DNA from: Lepus europaeus
Taxonomy: Eukaryota; Chordata; Mammalia; Lagomorpha; Leporidae
Direction of reading: 5' to 3'
DNA: 64,000 nucleotides
Assembly (NCBI RefSeq): GCF_033115175.1
Contig: NC_084834.1
Coordinates: 40,902,077 to 40,966,076, forward strand
In this document: one piece after another, positions 12,526 through 22,944 of the stretch
How positions within the stretch are numbered: the first letter of the stretch is position 1
How the letters are laid out: each line of letters starts with the position of its first letter
The notes under the pieces: model-generated
Told to the model about the DNA's origin: nothing
The model's database searches: none
The model's input: only the letters and a program-made list of their open reading frames with translations
Position numbers and translations under genes: made by a program

Positions 12526-12813
12526 CAAATTGGCCATTTTGACTATGAAAGTACTGCCATGTTCTCCAAATGTTTAAACTGCAATTTACAGGGCAGTTGA
12601 CATCCATATGGCTTCTTGAAATAAATCTGATTTTGCATAGAATATAGAAATTGAAATGATACCAAACAGGGAATATACTTCTCCAATGATTAGTTCTGTC
12701 AGGAGTGATTTTGCTTATTACTATCTTCAACAAGCACAAGAGATGTGTGGGATACTGGGTAACCCTGAGACCCTAGTTATGCCAAGATGACTCTCTAACA
12801 TAGAGTCATTTGT

Positions 12814-13140
12814 CAGGGCCAGCACCATGGCTCACTTGGTTAATCCTCCTCCTGTGGCACTGGCATTCCATATGGGTGCTGGGTTCTAGTCCCGGTTGCT
12901 CCTCTTCCAGTCCAGCTTTCTGCTGTGGCCCAGGAAGGCAGTGGAGGATGGCCCAAGTGCTTGGGCCCTGCACGCCCACGGGAGACCAGGAGGAAGCACC
13001 TGGCTCCTGGCTTTGGATCGGTGTAGCGCTGGCCATAGTGGCCCTTTGGAGGGGTGAATCAATGGAATGAAGACTTTTCTCTCTGTTTCTCTCTCTCACT
13101 GTCTATAACTCTACCTGTCAAATAAATTTAAAGAAAAAAT
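12814..13140 (+). repeat. CSINE, full length, young
   Basis: Sense copy from cagggccagcaccatggctc to a tail ending caaataaatttaaagaaaaa. An exact 13-bp target-site duplication, tagagtcatttgt, flanks it at 12801-12813 and 13141-13153. Confidence 0.96.
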
Positions 13141-13153
13141 TAGAGTCATTTGT

Positions 13154-13582
13154 TATCTTGCAAAAAGAGAGTCAACACATATTTTCACATGTTCATCACA
13201 ATGGCATGTTTTATAACCTCTGATTCTAGCACTTTGGATAGTGAGTAAGGTTACCAAGGTGTTCTACAACTGAATGTGTGTTAACACGTAAACATGGGCT
13301 TTCAAATTAAATCCTGATTTCCTGTCTGAGAGAGGTCTGTTAGTACCCTTGAGAGTTTCAAATTTCACCTTTTTGTATTTGACAGCTGTTTACCCAAATC
13401 TCCTTCAGACAAAAACAAATACCACCCTGTTTTTCATTATAATTCATTTAGAAAGGAGCCTTTCAGGGTAGACTCCCTCCCCCTCTCCTAGTGTGGCTAA
13501 AAATGTCTTAGGTGACTACAATATGCATGAACAAATTCCTGAGAAACCCACTTTCACCAAAGTAAATGAAGCCACTCACTCT
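13154..13582. other. Unique DNA
   Basis: No gene or repeat recognised. Confidence 0.4.
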
Positions 13583-13593
13583 GAAACTATCCT

Positions 13594-13966
13594 GCGGCAG
13601 GTGCTGTGGCGGCCTAGCAGGTGAAGTCCCCTACTGCAGTGTCAGTATCCCATATGGGCGCCAGTTCAGGTCCCAGCTGCTCCACTTGGATCCAGCTCTC
13701 TGCTGTGGCCTGGGAAAGCAGTGGAAGATGGCCCAAGTCCTTGGGCTCTTGCACTCACGTGTAAGACCTGGAAGAAGCTCCTGGCTCTGGCTTTGGATCG
13801 GTGTGTCTCCAGCTGTTGCGGACATCTGGGCGGTGAACCAGGTGGAGGACTCTCTCTCTCTCTCCCTCTCTCTCTCTCTCTCACTCTCTTTTTGTCTCTC
13901 TCTGCCTCTCCTCCTTTCTCTGTGTAACTCTGACTTTCAAATAAATAAATACATCTTAAAAAAAAA
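13594..13966 (+). repeat. CSINE with expanded CT tract
   Basis: Sense copy with an 11-bp exact duplication, gaaactatcct, at 13583-13593 and 13967-13977. The CT-rich region (about 13848-13920) is unusually long. It gives rise to serine/leucine-rich spurious frames such as the 137-codon one over 13566-13979. Confidence 0.95.
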
Positions 13967-13977
13967 GAAACTATCCT

Positions 13978-15050
13978 AAATAAAGAAAGCAGCAAACAGT
14001 ACTTTGGAAAAGCTGGCAAACATAGCAATGTGGTGAGTCAGAGGTCCAGATATCCACTAAGGAAAAAAAAAATCTTGATAATGAAATGTGAGGGAAAAAA
14101 GTTAATCAATTGACTGCAACCTCTGCTTCAGTGTCCTGTCACGGTGTGTCCCCAAGGCCGAAACTACCCTTCCAGTGGTTCTGCTACAAGTGGATTTGTC
14201 ATGGAAAAGCAGTTCTGTAGCTCTCCTTATATTCCTGAAATTGACACATTTGGTTGTTTTTCCTTTTCGTCTAAAAATAAAATTATTTTCTATTTGACAA
14301 AGATGCAAGCTTGAATTTTTCTTATAGATAAGCCCATCCTGATAGAACAAAGTTCTCACTTTTGAAAACTGAAATCATCTGAAACAACTTTGTATTCCTT
14401 CTTGTGTCAATCTGAGATCACTCTATTTTTTAAACATACATTTTGTTTAGTTTTTCTAGACATCCTCTATACTATCATACTCTATACATATCTTTATTTC
14501 TTCTTTAACTTCTTTGTAGTTCACTCTATACCTCTTGTGTCCAGAACTGTAAAAATAAAAATGAATCTCAGGTATTCTGCTTAGTATCTTGTATCCTAGA
14601 ATTATTAAAATGGCAAACATATTTGACATAGATAATCCACATAATGTAGTCAAACTGTGGAAAGCATATTTTGCTATTTTCTTAGTTATTGTGTGGGTGT
14701 TTTTTTTTTTTTTAAACCTAGGAAAATATTCCTTTTTTTTTTTTGTAAAGCCTAGAAAAATATTCCTGTTTCTTTTTTTTTTTTTAATTTAACAAATTGG
14801 AAATTGATGGTACCAGGGATTCTTTATATTTTCAGCACAGAGCATGATCTTAACCCCTTTGTTTATGATGCTTTTTCACAGCAACCCAAAAGGTCAAAAA
14901 AGGAGAAATTGAGGTTTAGAGTAGGGTGTTGTTGAGAGGCAATGCCTAAAAATGTGAAAGTGGATGTGGAGAGTGGAATTGGATGACAGGAAGAGGTTGG
15001 GAAGACAATGAGAAGCATACTAGGAAAAAAAAGCAAACCGAAAAAAAAAA
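13978..15050. other. Unique DNA with T-rich runs and a poly(A) tract
   Basis: No gene seen. Several T-rich runs (14700-14790) and a 36-base A-rich run at about 15036-15078 are present. No element body is evident next to the A-run on either side. Confidence 0.4.
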
Positions 15051-15429
15051 AAAAAAAAAAAAAAAACAAAAAAACCCTGCACTGCTATGATCAGACCTGT
15101 AAAAGCAATTATGATAAAGTTTCAGAGAGGGAAGAGAGCTGTGAGAAACCTTGACTCTCCTAAGAAGACTTCAGTACCCCAGCATACAATCTTGATAGAA
15201 ATACAGATTGTGAATGCTCTCCTGAGGAGGTCTTAGATGGAAATGAGAACTGTGTCTCTAGAAACTGGAGGAAAGGTGATCATTGCCATAGGTGGCAATG
15301 TAATTGGCTGGATTGTTCCTGTGTTGTGGTATTAGCGGAAGATAGGATGCGCAAATGATGAAATTGGATATTTGATTGAGGAAATACCTAAATCAAAGTG
15401 TTGAAGTTGGTACTTGGCCTCTGCTATGA
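15051..15429. other. Unique DNA
   Basis: Non-coding. The part nearest the following MaLR piece may belong to that LTR but is too diverged to assign. Confidence 0.35.
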
Positions 15430-15608
15430 TGTCTTCCAAAAATTTATGCTTATTCCTAATCCCCATTCTAATAATTTTAAGAGCTGGGGCCTTAGGGAGG
15501 TTTTTATGTAATGAAGGGTTTGCCCTTATGAATTGGGTTAGTGCCTTTATAAAAGAAGTTTGAGAAGTCTTCCCTTCCATTAGCCATAGAAGGATCCAGC
15601 AACAGAGC
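15430..15608 (+). mobile_element. MaLR (MLT1-like) LTR fragment
   Basis: The order of motifs fits a mammalian MaLR LTR: 'atgcttattcctaatcccca', then 'ggggccttagggaggttttt', then ttatgaattgggttagtgcctttataaaagaag. It is truncated at the right by a SINE fragment. Confidence 0.65.
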
Positions 15609-15610
15609 TC

Positions 15611-15705
15611 TTTTTAAAAAAAAAATTATTTATTTTAAAGAGTTACAGGAAAGAGAGAGAGAGCGAGAGAGAGAGAGAGATCTTCTATCTTCTGCAAATG
15701 GGAAG
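15611..15705 (-). repeat. SINE tail fragment (5'-truncated)
   Basis: Only the antisense 3' part is present: an A-rich run, ttatttattttaaagagtta, and a long GA tract at 15653-15680. The body and head are missing, so it is either a 5'-truncated insertion or a later deletion. Confidence 0.7.
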
Positions 15706-16139
15706 ACTGACACTCCATGGTTTCTTAACATGGAGCCCCATCCCAGGGTATTTTGAAAGAAGGGGACCTGCAGCATAGAGCATAGACCATTAGGATTATT
15801 TTCTAGACTTAAAATCAAATGGAAATTTCTCCACTGTATTCCAGCGTTGCTCAAAACCTGTTACTCCTTTCTTTTTTCCTATTTATCCTTTTACAACAGC
15901 AATGTCTTTCTTAGGTCTGCCTCATCTTTTTTGTTTCAGAAACACATAAAACACTTTCATATATTCTCACCTTAAAACATTAAGTGTCATCCATATCTGA
16001 TTTAGATTATATTTGGTTGAGGCTTTGTATTTATGCTATCCAGTTGATGCTGGAATGAGTTATGAATTTTGGGACTACTGGAATGTGATGACTATATTTT
16101 ACAATGAAAAAAATCAATTTTGGAGGACTTGCAGTGAAA
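15706..16139. other. Unique DNA
   Basis: No gene. The end may overlap the start of the MaLR LTR that follows. Confidence 0.35.
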
Positions 16140-16194
16140 TGCTATAGAATGAATGTTTGTATACTTAAAAGTATATGTACTGAAAATTAAATGT

Positions 16195-16520
16195 GCCGAC
16201 GCCATGGCTGAACAGGCTAATCCTCCGCCTTGTGGCGCCGGCACACCGGGTTTTGGTCCCGGTTGGGGCTCCGATTCTGTCCCGGTTGCCCCTCTTCCAG
16301 GCCAGCTCTCTGCTGTGGCCCGGGAGTGCAGTAGAGGATGGCCCAAGTGCTTGGGCCCTGCACCTCATTGGAGACCAGGAGAGGCACCTGGCTCCTGGCT
16401 TCAGATCAGCGCGATGCGCCTGCTGCGGCGGCCATTGGAGGGTGAACTAACGGCAAAGGAAGACCTTTCTCTCTGTCTCTCTCTCTCTCTCACTGTCCAC
16501 TCTGCCTGTCAAAAAAAAAA
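16195..16520 (+). repeat. CSINE, full length, young
   Basis: Sense copy with an exact 12-bp target-site duplication, aaaattaaatgt, at 16183-16194 and 16521-16532. The head retains CpGs (cgccttgtggcgccggcaca). Confidence 0.96.
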
Positions 16521-16625
16521 AAAATTAAATGTAAGGTGATGGTATTTCAAGGTGGATATTAGATGAAGTTGTAAGGGTGGTTGCCTCATGAATGGATTAG
16601 TGTCCTTATAAGAGAGGTCTTAGAG

Positions 16626-16973
16626 GGAACTGCACTGTGGCGTAGCAGGTAAAGTTACTGCCTGCAGTGCTGGTATCCCATAAGGGAGCCAGTTCAAGTT
16701 CCTGCTGCTCCATATTCAATCCAGCTTTTGCTATGGCCTGGGAAAGCAGTAGAAGATGGCCACGTGCATGGGCCTCTGCACCAGCATGGGAGACCTGGAA
16801 GAAGCTACTGGCACCTGGCTTTGGATTGGCACAACTCTGGTCATTGCAGTCATTTGGGGAGAGAACTAGCAGATGGAAGATTTCTCTCTTTCTCTTTCTC
16901 TCTCTTTCTCTCTCTGCCTTTGCCTCTCTGTAACTCCTTCTTTCAAATAAAGAGATAAATCTTAAAAAAAAAA
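16626..16973 (+). repeat. CSINE-related SINE, full length
   Basis: Sense copy flanked by a 13-bp duplication with one difference: agaggtcttagag at 16613-16625 and agaggtctcagag at 16974-16986. It sits in the same MaLR LTR as its neighbours. Confidence 0.94.
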
Positions 16974-17156
16974 AGAGGTCTCAGAGAATTCTGTCTCCCA
17001 ACCTTGAGGTGTAGTATGAAGGCATCAACTATGAGCCACGAAGAGGGCCCTCACCAGATGGAATCAGCCAATGCCTTGAACTCGGACTTCCTAGCTGCCA
17101 GAACTGTCAGAGGTAGACCCGTGTTGTTATAAGCTATGCAATCTGTGGTATTTTTA

Positions 17157-17437
17157 TATTATTCATTTAATGTATGTATTTGAAAGGTAGAGTGATCAGT
17201 CTTCCATCTGCTTGTTCACTTCCTAAAGAAGCAAAGCAGTCAAGACTGTCAGGCTGAAGCCAGGAGCCAAGAACTCCATCCTGGTTTCCCCTGTGTATGA
17301 CAGGGACTGTAGTACTTAGGTCATATTCCACTGCCTTCCCAGGAGCATTAACAGAACAGTCAGGACTGGAACTGGTACCCTATATGGGATCCTGGAATCA
17401 CAAGCTGTGACTTAACCCACTGTGCCACAGTGCCAGC
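17157..17437 (-). repeat. Older CSINE-related SINE
   Basis: Antisense copy (tatttgaaaggtagagtgat to cactgtgccacagtgccagc) with many substitutions. No clear flanking duplication. Confidence 0.85.
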
Positions 17438-17453
17438 AATTCTGTGTTGTTTT

Positions 17454-18151
17454 TTAAAGGATTTATTTGTTAGGTAGAGTGGCAGGGGCTGACATTGTGG
17501 CATAGCGGTTAAGTCACTGCCTGCAACACCAGCATCCCATATGGGCGCTAGTTCGAGTCCCAGCTGTTCTCTTCTGATCTAGCTCCCTGTTAATGTGCCT
17601 GAGAAAGAAGTGGAAGGTGGCCCAAGTGCTTGGATCCTTGCACCCACATAGGAGACCCAAATGAAGTTCCTGGCTCCTGGCTTTGTGTTGATTCATCTCT
17701 GGCCATTGTGGCCATTTGGGGACTGAACCAGCAGGTGAAAGGTATTCTCTCTCTCCCTCCCTACCTCCCTCTCTCATCTTCCTCTTTACCCATCCTCATC
17801 CTTCTCCCACTCTATCTCTCTTATTCCTTTCCCTCTTCCTCTCTCTCTCTGTAACTCTGATATTTAAATAAATATATAAATCTTAAAAAAAAATGAAAAG
17901 CAGAGTGACAAAATAGAGGAAGAGACAAAGAGAAAGAGGTCTTCCATTTGCTGGTTCACTCCCCAAATGTCTTCAGTATACAGGGCTGGCCTAGTATGAG
18001 GACTAGAGAAAAGAAATCATGTGAGTGCCCCAAGTGGGTGGTAGGGGCACAAGTACTTGAGCTGTCATCCACTACTTTCCCAGGCAGGTTAGTAGGGACC
18101 TGAATCTGAAGCAGAGCAGCTCTTAACCCACTGTGCCACAATCCTGGTCCC
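17454..18151 (-). repeat. CSINE-related SINE interrupted by another SINE
   Basis: The antisense tail lies at 17454-17483 (aaggatttatttgttaggta). The rest resumes at 17896 (aaaagcagagtgacaaaatag) and runs to 18151, ending at the head (ccactgtgccacaatcctgg). The 0.4-kb interruption is a sense SINE, so this copy is the older of the two. Confidence 0.88.
17484..17895 (+). repeat. CSINE nested inside another SINE
   Basis: Sense copy with an expanded CT/CCT-rich tract (17740-17850). The host SINE shows gtagagtggca on the left and gcagagtgaca on the right, which is the expected slightly diverged duplication. Confidence 0.9.
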
Positions 18152-18197
18152 TTGTTTGATATTATTGTTATGGCAGTCCAAACAGACTGAAACACAT

Positions 18198-19713
18198 AGC
18201 TATGTATATAGCAGTGTATTCTTCAGTTTCTTAAATCATAGATTGATATCCTTGGTGAAAATTTTTCTACATTTACAGCAAAGAAAGTCTTAACTTCAGA
18301 ATTATATACTCCTCTTCATTATAGTCACTGAACTCTTAATGTCCATTTGGAATAAAAGTAATTAATCTGACATTTGTAATACTTTTTAAACACATTTGCC
18401 TTTTATTGTATTACTCTCAAAAATATAACAGATCCAAAAACAATTAATTTGTTCTGCAAGTAATTGGTGCACATGGATGCTCAGCCTATCGACAAAAGTG
18501 AGTCATTATTACTTAAAGTAAAAGGAAGGAGTTCCCAACTTCTGCTCCTTCATTTTTCTCCAAATTCTATAGTTCAGGAGTTTGGTTTAAAAAAAAATAA
18601 CAAAAAGTTACTTAGTATCAAAATGCTCATTAATGAACTGATCCCTTGTAGAAATAATTTTCAATAAAAGTATGTCCTACTTAATACTAAAAAAAAAAAA
18701 TCCCTTATGTTAACTTTCACACTATTGTGATTCTATGCTTCAGCGATTTTAAAGTAGTTTATGTTTCATACACAAACATGCCATTCTTACCTTTGCATGA
18801 CCATTCCTACTGGTATTACGGATATTTTAGATAATTTTCTGTAGGAAGTTTTTCTCTTCATGATTGGACTTAGTACTTCTCTAGGCAAAGTCAGGGCAAA
18901 CTGTTATTTATTTCTTACAAAACGAGTGAGCAGCCCAATTTCAAAACTCTATATACATAATTCTATTAAATATTCATAGTAAGCATTAATGAAGTAATGA
19001 ATGAACGAACTTGTCTCCTAGTGCTACCATCTGTAGGCTCTGAGCCACTGCTGTAGTAATAACAGGTGTACCTCCAACTTGAAATTCACAGAAGTGACCT
19101 TTCCTTTTTCTGTTTCTCTATTTCCAAGCTATATATAAGAATAATTTTAGACATCTGTCATCCCTGATGTCTCTATATTTCTGATATGTTCATTCAAAAT
19201 ATTGGTTTTTACTGAAAACTGAGAGTAGTGCATACTTTCCTACTATTTCATAATTATAATAAAATATTTACTGAGTTATTCATGCTTGGAGATGTGTGTT
19301 CATGGAAATTAATTAACTGTTTTATGAAGCACCACACTTTAACCCATTGAGTCAACCTCAAATCCAGAAACTAGTCCCTAGAGTTCACATTATTTTTTGT
19401 AGTTAAATTGATTCAAGAGGAGAGTATATTCACTTATTTATTTGACTGTCAAATCAATCCAATCACAAAAATATATCCTAGAGAAATTAGAGAAATCTGA
19501 TAACACAGAGAGTTTTAATCCATTTTTTGTGTTTATTTTTTTACATGTTCTGCAGACTGGAGTTAATGTTGAAATGGTCTGTTAGTTTTCTTCATTTTCT
19601 TTAACATTTTGTTGGAAGAAATAAGAAAATAAAAATACCCTATAAAATTTACAATGTAAGGCTCATTTCCTTAAATATTATCATAGCAGTTCACATATAA
19701 TAAAGTAACTTTT
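18198..19713. other. Unique AT-rich DNA
   Basis: 1.5 kb with no recognisable gene or repeat. Confidence 0.45.
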
Positions 19714-19747
19714 TAATTTACTTTTTTTTTTCGATTAATTCACAGGC

Positions 19748-19754
19748 TTTTATT
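19748..19754 (-). terminator. Polyadenylation signal of the ERV R region
   Basis: AATAAAA on the - strand, 16 nt upstream of the start of the A-run. The same hexamer recurs in the sense R copy at about 22859-22864. Confidence 0.85.
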
Positions 19755-19844
19755 GGGGTTCTGCTCCTGGGCAAGGTTCCCCGGTCCCAACAGAGCAATA
19801 GAGTGGGGGCCGGGGAAGTTGCGTGTCAGAGATTGGGAGAGCTC

Positions 19845-19852
19845 CTTTTATA
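19845..19852 (-). promoter_or_regulatory. TATA box of the ERV LTR
   Basis: TATAAAAG on the - strand lies 24-31 nt upstream of the position (19821) matching the first base of the sense R copy at 22791-22792. This fixes the cap site from two independent parts of the element. Confidence 0.85.
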
Positions 19853-20217
19853 GATACAGGGTGTGGGAGTTAAAGGTTGAGGCAGATCTGATCCTCATTG
19901 GTTGACCTTTGGGCACCTGCAGGGACCTTGACAAGGACTTTCTTCCCCGGAAATAGGCCTCTCCATTCCCAGAAGAGTAGGCCTTCCTTCCATGCGGATC
20001 CCAAAGCTATCATCCTGACCTTTTGATGATAGGAAAGGGGGTGACGATGAGTCTCTCTGGCTACTTCCTGCTGACTGGGGTCGTCGTCTACAGGGGCCCG
20101 TTGGGGATATCTTGGGGCTCCACAGGGACAGACATGTATGTATGGATGGAGAAGCCTCTGGTTGACTGCCTGGTTGCTGAAGGCCTCAGTTCATTCCATT
20201 ATCACCTGCTATAAACA

Positions 20218-21490
20218 CTTAAATAGACACTGTAGTATACAAGTCAGGGTGAGAATAGCAACCAATGATCCTAAGAGTGGCATTAACCAGGTAATGAAAG
20301 GATTTTATAGAGGAGAGGAAATGGGGGGGAGGGTCTATGGACCCTTGTGGGGACAGTTTGATAGGCGTGGTTTAAATCTGATCCCAGTCAAGATGGGGAG
20401 AAAGGCCACTCAACTTTTGCAGGTAGAGGGGTTTGTCTGTAGAGAAATTCTGAATAATCATGCAAATTAAGTGGAGGAGAGGACCATCTGTACACCCAGG
20501 TTGGTAGCAGAGCCACTGATGTTAGAGTAACCTGACAGAAGGGGCTTGATAATAATCTGGTAGGCTTTAGGCCTTGTAAGTTATGGGGCCCAGACCTATC
20601 TCTTCATAGGGTATATACTAAGGGAGGTGTGAACCTCCTTGGGGAAGGCACCCTGTTGACTTCCATTACCTAACTGGCCAGGGAGGAGAGCTGGCCAGGT
20701 GAAGGCAGGTGACATCTCTAACAGGAAATTTACAGTTCTTCCTGCAGTGTTGCTGACCCTACTTGGCCGTCTCCTCTCAGCAGCAGAGGTCATCTTGGAA
20801 GCTGGGCTGAGTGAAGGGCTCTTCAGCTTAGAGCCAATAAGATCTGTGGCTCTGACCTGAAGTCCTTCGACTCCAGGGCAGGTCCATTTCCCGTGATCCA
20901 ACTCTGGGCTGGCAGAGCTGCCAGGGCTCTTCATAAGCTGATTTCTGCTGAAGCCCAGGCTTACCACATTGAAAGCCACTGCAGTGGACTGGCCTGTTGG
21001 GTCTCCTTGAGGGCAGATCACTGTGCAGAACAGCTATTAATAGGTCTGCCACCTATCTTTCCATTTCTGATGCCTAGCTTTCTCTTCCTCCTGGTTTTTG
21101 TTAAAGCAGACCAAAGGATGCAAGTCAAGGGGGTGCTGAAGTCCCAGATCACTTACTGACAATAGCAATATTAAATGAAAATTTAGAAAGCAGTTTCAAT
21201 CATTAGATAACAAATATAGCAGTGTCAGTACTAGCTTTTTAAACTCTTTAACTGTTTTTTTAATTTACCAATTGATTCGAATTACTTTCTGCTCTTAGTA
21301 ACCTCAGTTAACCATACTTTCTCTCAGTTGGTACCTATAATACATTATTGGCTTCATCTGTTTACAGCGCCATCCCAAAGCACTGAATACAATAGAAGTG
21401 GCTGGAAAAAGTCCATCGGGACCTATAGGAGGACAGCTAAGCACAGAACCAACAACACTTTAGATTTATGAACAGCAAATTATATATAAA
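20218..21490 (-). mobile_element. ERV internal block shared with the L1 chimera at 57-61 kb
   Basis: This antisense block aligns, with gaps, to 57553-59490. Shared landmarks include caatgatcctaagagtggca, tgaaagccactgcagtggac and taacctcagttaaccatact. Relative to the other copy it lacks the part equivalent to about 58440-58830 and has about 0.2 kb extra near 20300-20470. It has no poly(A) or duplication at its own edges here, so in this copy it looks like an integral part of the ERV. Confidence 0.8.
20596..21060 (-). pseudogene. ERV Gag nucleocapsid and possible protease relic
   Basis: In one - frame (21052-20828) the residues CSGFQCGKPGLQQKSA followed by EEPWQLCQ look like a decayed Gag zinc knuckle (Cys-x2-Cys-Gly-Lys-x-Gly, with the His lost). 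Another frame (21021-20596, 141 codons) carries GKWTCPGVEG, the end of a second knuckle. Further down it has AGRTVNFLLEMSPAF, which has the spacing of a retroviral aspartyl protease, but the Asp-Thr/Ser-Gly active site is not intact. The two frames mean a frameshift. Nucleocapsid is moderately sure; protease is tentative. Confidence 0.6.
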
Positions 21491-22130
21491 ACTGTGGATG
21501 ACAAAAGACTTTAAGTTGCCACGCTTAAAATTATAAACTCAACAAGAGGCACTTGCTTACTTCACATAGCATTTTTGAAAGCACCTGTAGGATTTTACAG
21601 AACATTTAACTCTTTAGGCCTCTGTAGTTTTCTCATTAAGATCCAAGATTTCTTTCGCAACCTTCTGTGACTTCCACACACCCTCTTCAACTTACTTGAA
21701 ACATTCCATCATTTCCATTCCAGTCTAAAGTAAACTAGCCATCAGGATGAAGTCAATCTTACAAACTTTGTCCTTTCTTTATTCAAAATAATTCCTTCCT
21801 TTTAACCTTCCTTACCAAATAAACATTTATATAACATTTTTTAACACAAATTTAACACGTTGAGTATACAAGAGTTTACAATAAATTAGCAGTTACACCT
21901 AAATGGCTTAAGATGCTGATATTAAATATCACTATCTGAATTCAATTAAAATTAAAATTGCATTCATCTAAAACAAGTACTAATTACCCATTGCTGTTTC
22001 ATTGAGTACTGATTACCCGGAAACCTGTTAAAATAAATTGCAAAATCAGCTCAGCAAGTTACAAAGCGATATTTTCAAAGGTAGTGTGGTCTTCCTAGAT
22101 TCAAAGAAAGGAAACCAGAGGAGGAGGCTA
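21491..22130 (-). other. AT-rich filler between ERV gag parts
   Basis: About 0.64 kb of AT-rich DNA sits between the gag matrix/proline-rich remnants and the nucleocapsid block, where capsid would be expected. It has no long frame and no match elsewhere in the window. It may be a replacement, an old insertion or fast-decayed sequence. Confidence 0.45.
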
Positions 22131-22149
22131 GGTCAGGAACAGGTCCTTT

Positions 22150-22710
22150 TAAAACTTTGCCGGAGGGTGGCCAGGGAAGCAGGAGCAGCGAATCCCATTA
22201 GGATGGTGGTGGGGAGCTTGACACTGGTGGTTGGGCCACATGGCTACCTGGCTTCCAGCAATGGCGGTAGGGAGAGGTAGGACATGGGGTGGGGCAGGGT
22301 GGAAGAATGCGCATATGGGGGCAGGAGGTTCCTGGATAGCTGTGGGTCCCCGGGAACTCAGGAGGGTGCGAAAAGGTGGAGGGTGGAGAGTTTGGCAGTA
22401 ACACAGAAGAGGCATCCTTAGGAGGTGGGGGCCCAATCTTGGCCAGCAAGAGCTGGGCTGTGGAGCAGGCAGAGAGGAACGTAAGGGAGAAGGGAGAAGG
22501 GACGAGAATGGAGGTTTCAGAAAGCCTGGACCTCTAGCTGTTTTCTCCCCCTGCGGCAGAAATTCTCAAGTAATTAGGCCATGCCTGGATGGAGTAGAAG
22601 ATTAGGCGTTTACACTGTAGGTCCTGGGCCAGTCCCAGTTCCTTCAAGTTCTTTAGCAGGCAGGCCAGGGGGCATTTTGAGTCCCACCCTCAGGATTGGC
22701 CAGATCCCAT
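22150..22710 (-). pseudogene. ERV gag matrix and proline-rich remnant
   Basis: A - strand frame starts with ATG-Gly at 22710 (a myristoylation-type start) and meets a stop after six codons. It then reads through LACLLKNLKELGLAQDL and KRLIFYSIQAWPNYL, the pattern of the N-terminal matrix of gammaretrovirus-like Gag, and stops at 22536-22534. Overlapping frames down to 22150 are rich in proline, as expected for the matrix-capsid linker. At least two stops or frameshifts make it non-coding. Confidence 0.65.
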
Positions 22711-22790
22711 GGTCTCCCCGGTAGCCCGGATCTACTGAAATTCGGCCAAGGCGTCCCCTGTCCAGGACTTCAGCAGATGGATTAGAGGTA

Positions 22791-22926
22791 TGCAACTTCC
22801 CCGGCCCCCACTCTGTTGCTCTGTTGGGACCGGGGAACCTCACCCGGGAGCGGAACCCCAATAAAAGCCTGTGAATTAATCAATTCTTCTGCCTGGGAAG
22901 ATCTGTTATGCGCCGGACACCTTACA
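22791..22926 (+). mobile_element. ERV 5' R-U5 segment, inverted relative to the rest
   Basis: The sense R matches the antisense R at 19732-19821 nearly base for base (for example gctctgttgggaccggggaa). U5 follows from about 22882 and ends in CA at 22925-22926. The segment begins at the cap site, directly after the junction with the antisense part. Confidence 0.82.
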
Positions 22927-22928
22927 GA

Positions 22929-22944
22929 TGGTGCCGAAACCCGG
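22929..22944 (+). other. Primer-binding site, tRNA-Phe type
   Basis: tggtgccgaaacccgg is complementary to the 3' end of mammalian tRNA-Phe including CCA (16 matching bases, then mismatches). It sits two bases after the CA end of U5, as in retroviruses. It is not a lysine-tRNA site, so this is not the known rabbit lentivirus group. Confidence 0.88.

Larger units (their letters stand above)
16140..18197 (+). mobile_element. MaLR (MLT1-like) LTR split by five SINEs
   Basis: The LTR pieces read in order: 16140-16194 (gaatgaatgtttgtatac), 16533-16625 (ggtgatggtattt, tcatgaatggattagtgtcc), 16974-17156 (ctatgagccacgaagagggccctcaccaga, ccttgaactcggacttccta, gccagaactgtcag), and 18152-18197 (attgttatggcagtccaaacagactgaaaca). 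These are the landmarks of MLT1-type LTRs in the sense direction. The intervening DNA is SINE sequence. The original LTR would be about 0.4 kb. Confidence 0.8.
19732..20140 (-). mobile_element. ERV 3' LTR portion (U3 and R; no U5)
   Basis: Read on the - strand: U3 with a TATA box at 19852-19845, then R from about 19821 to 19732, which ends in the A-run without any U5. That is the structure of the 3' end of a genomic or subgenomic RNA, not of a proviral LTR. The exact U3 start is not clear. The upstream (higher-coordinate) limit given is a guess. Confidence 0.75.

Noticed and set aside
13566-13979. 137-codon frame with a Ser/Leu-rich run
   Set aside because: The run is the translated (CT)n tract of a CSINE, and the rest is the SINE body.
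15036-15078. Poly(A) tail of a processed pseudogene
   Set aside because: No gene-like body or matching TSD could be found on either side of the A-rich run.
22149-22449. Proline-rich 80-95 codon frames as a host gene
   Set aside because: They lie directly downstream of the ERV gag matrix remnant in the same orientation, inside the TSD of the ERV retrocopy. Best read as the Gag linker.
22791-22944. Rabbit endogenous lentivirus (lysine-primed)
   Set aside because: The primer-binding site matches tRNA-Phe, and the gag remnant is of the gammaretrovirus-like type.
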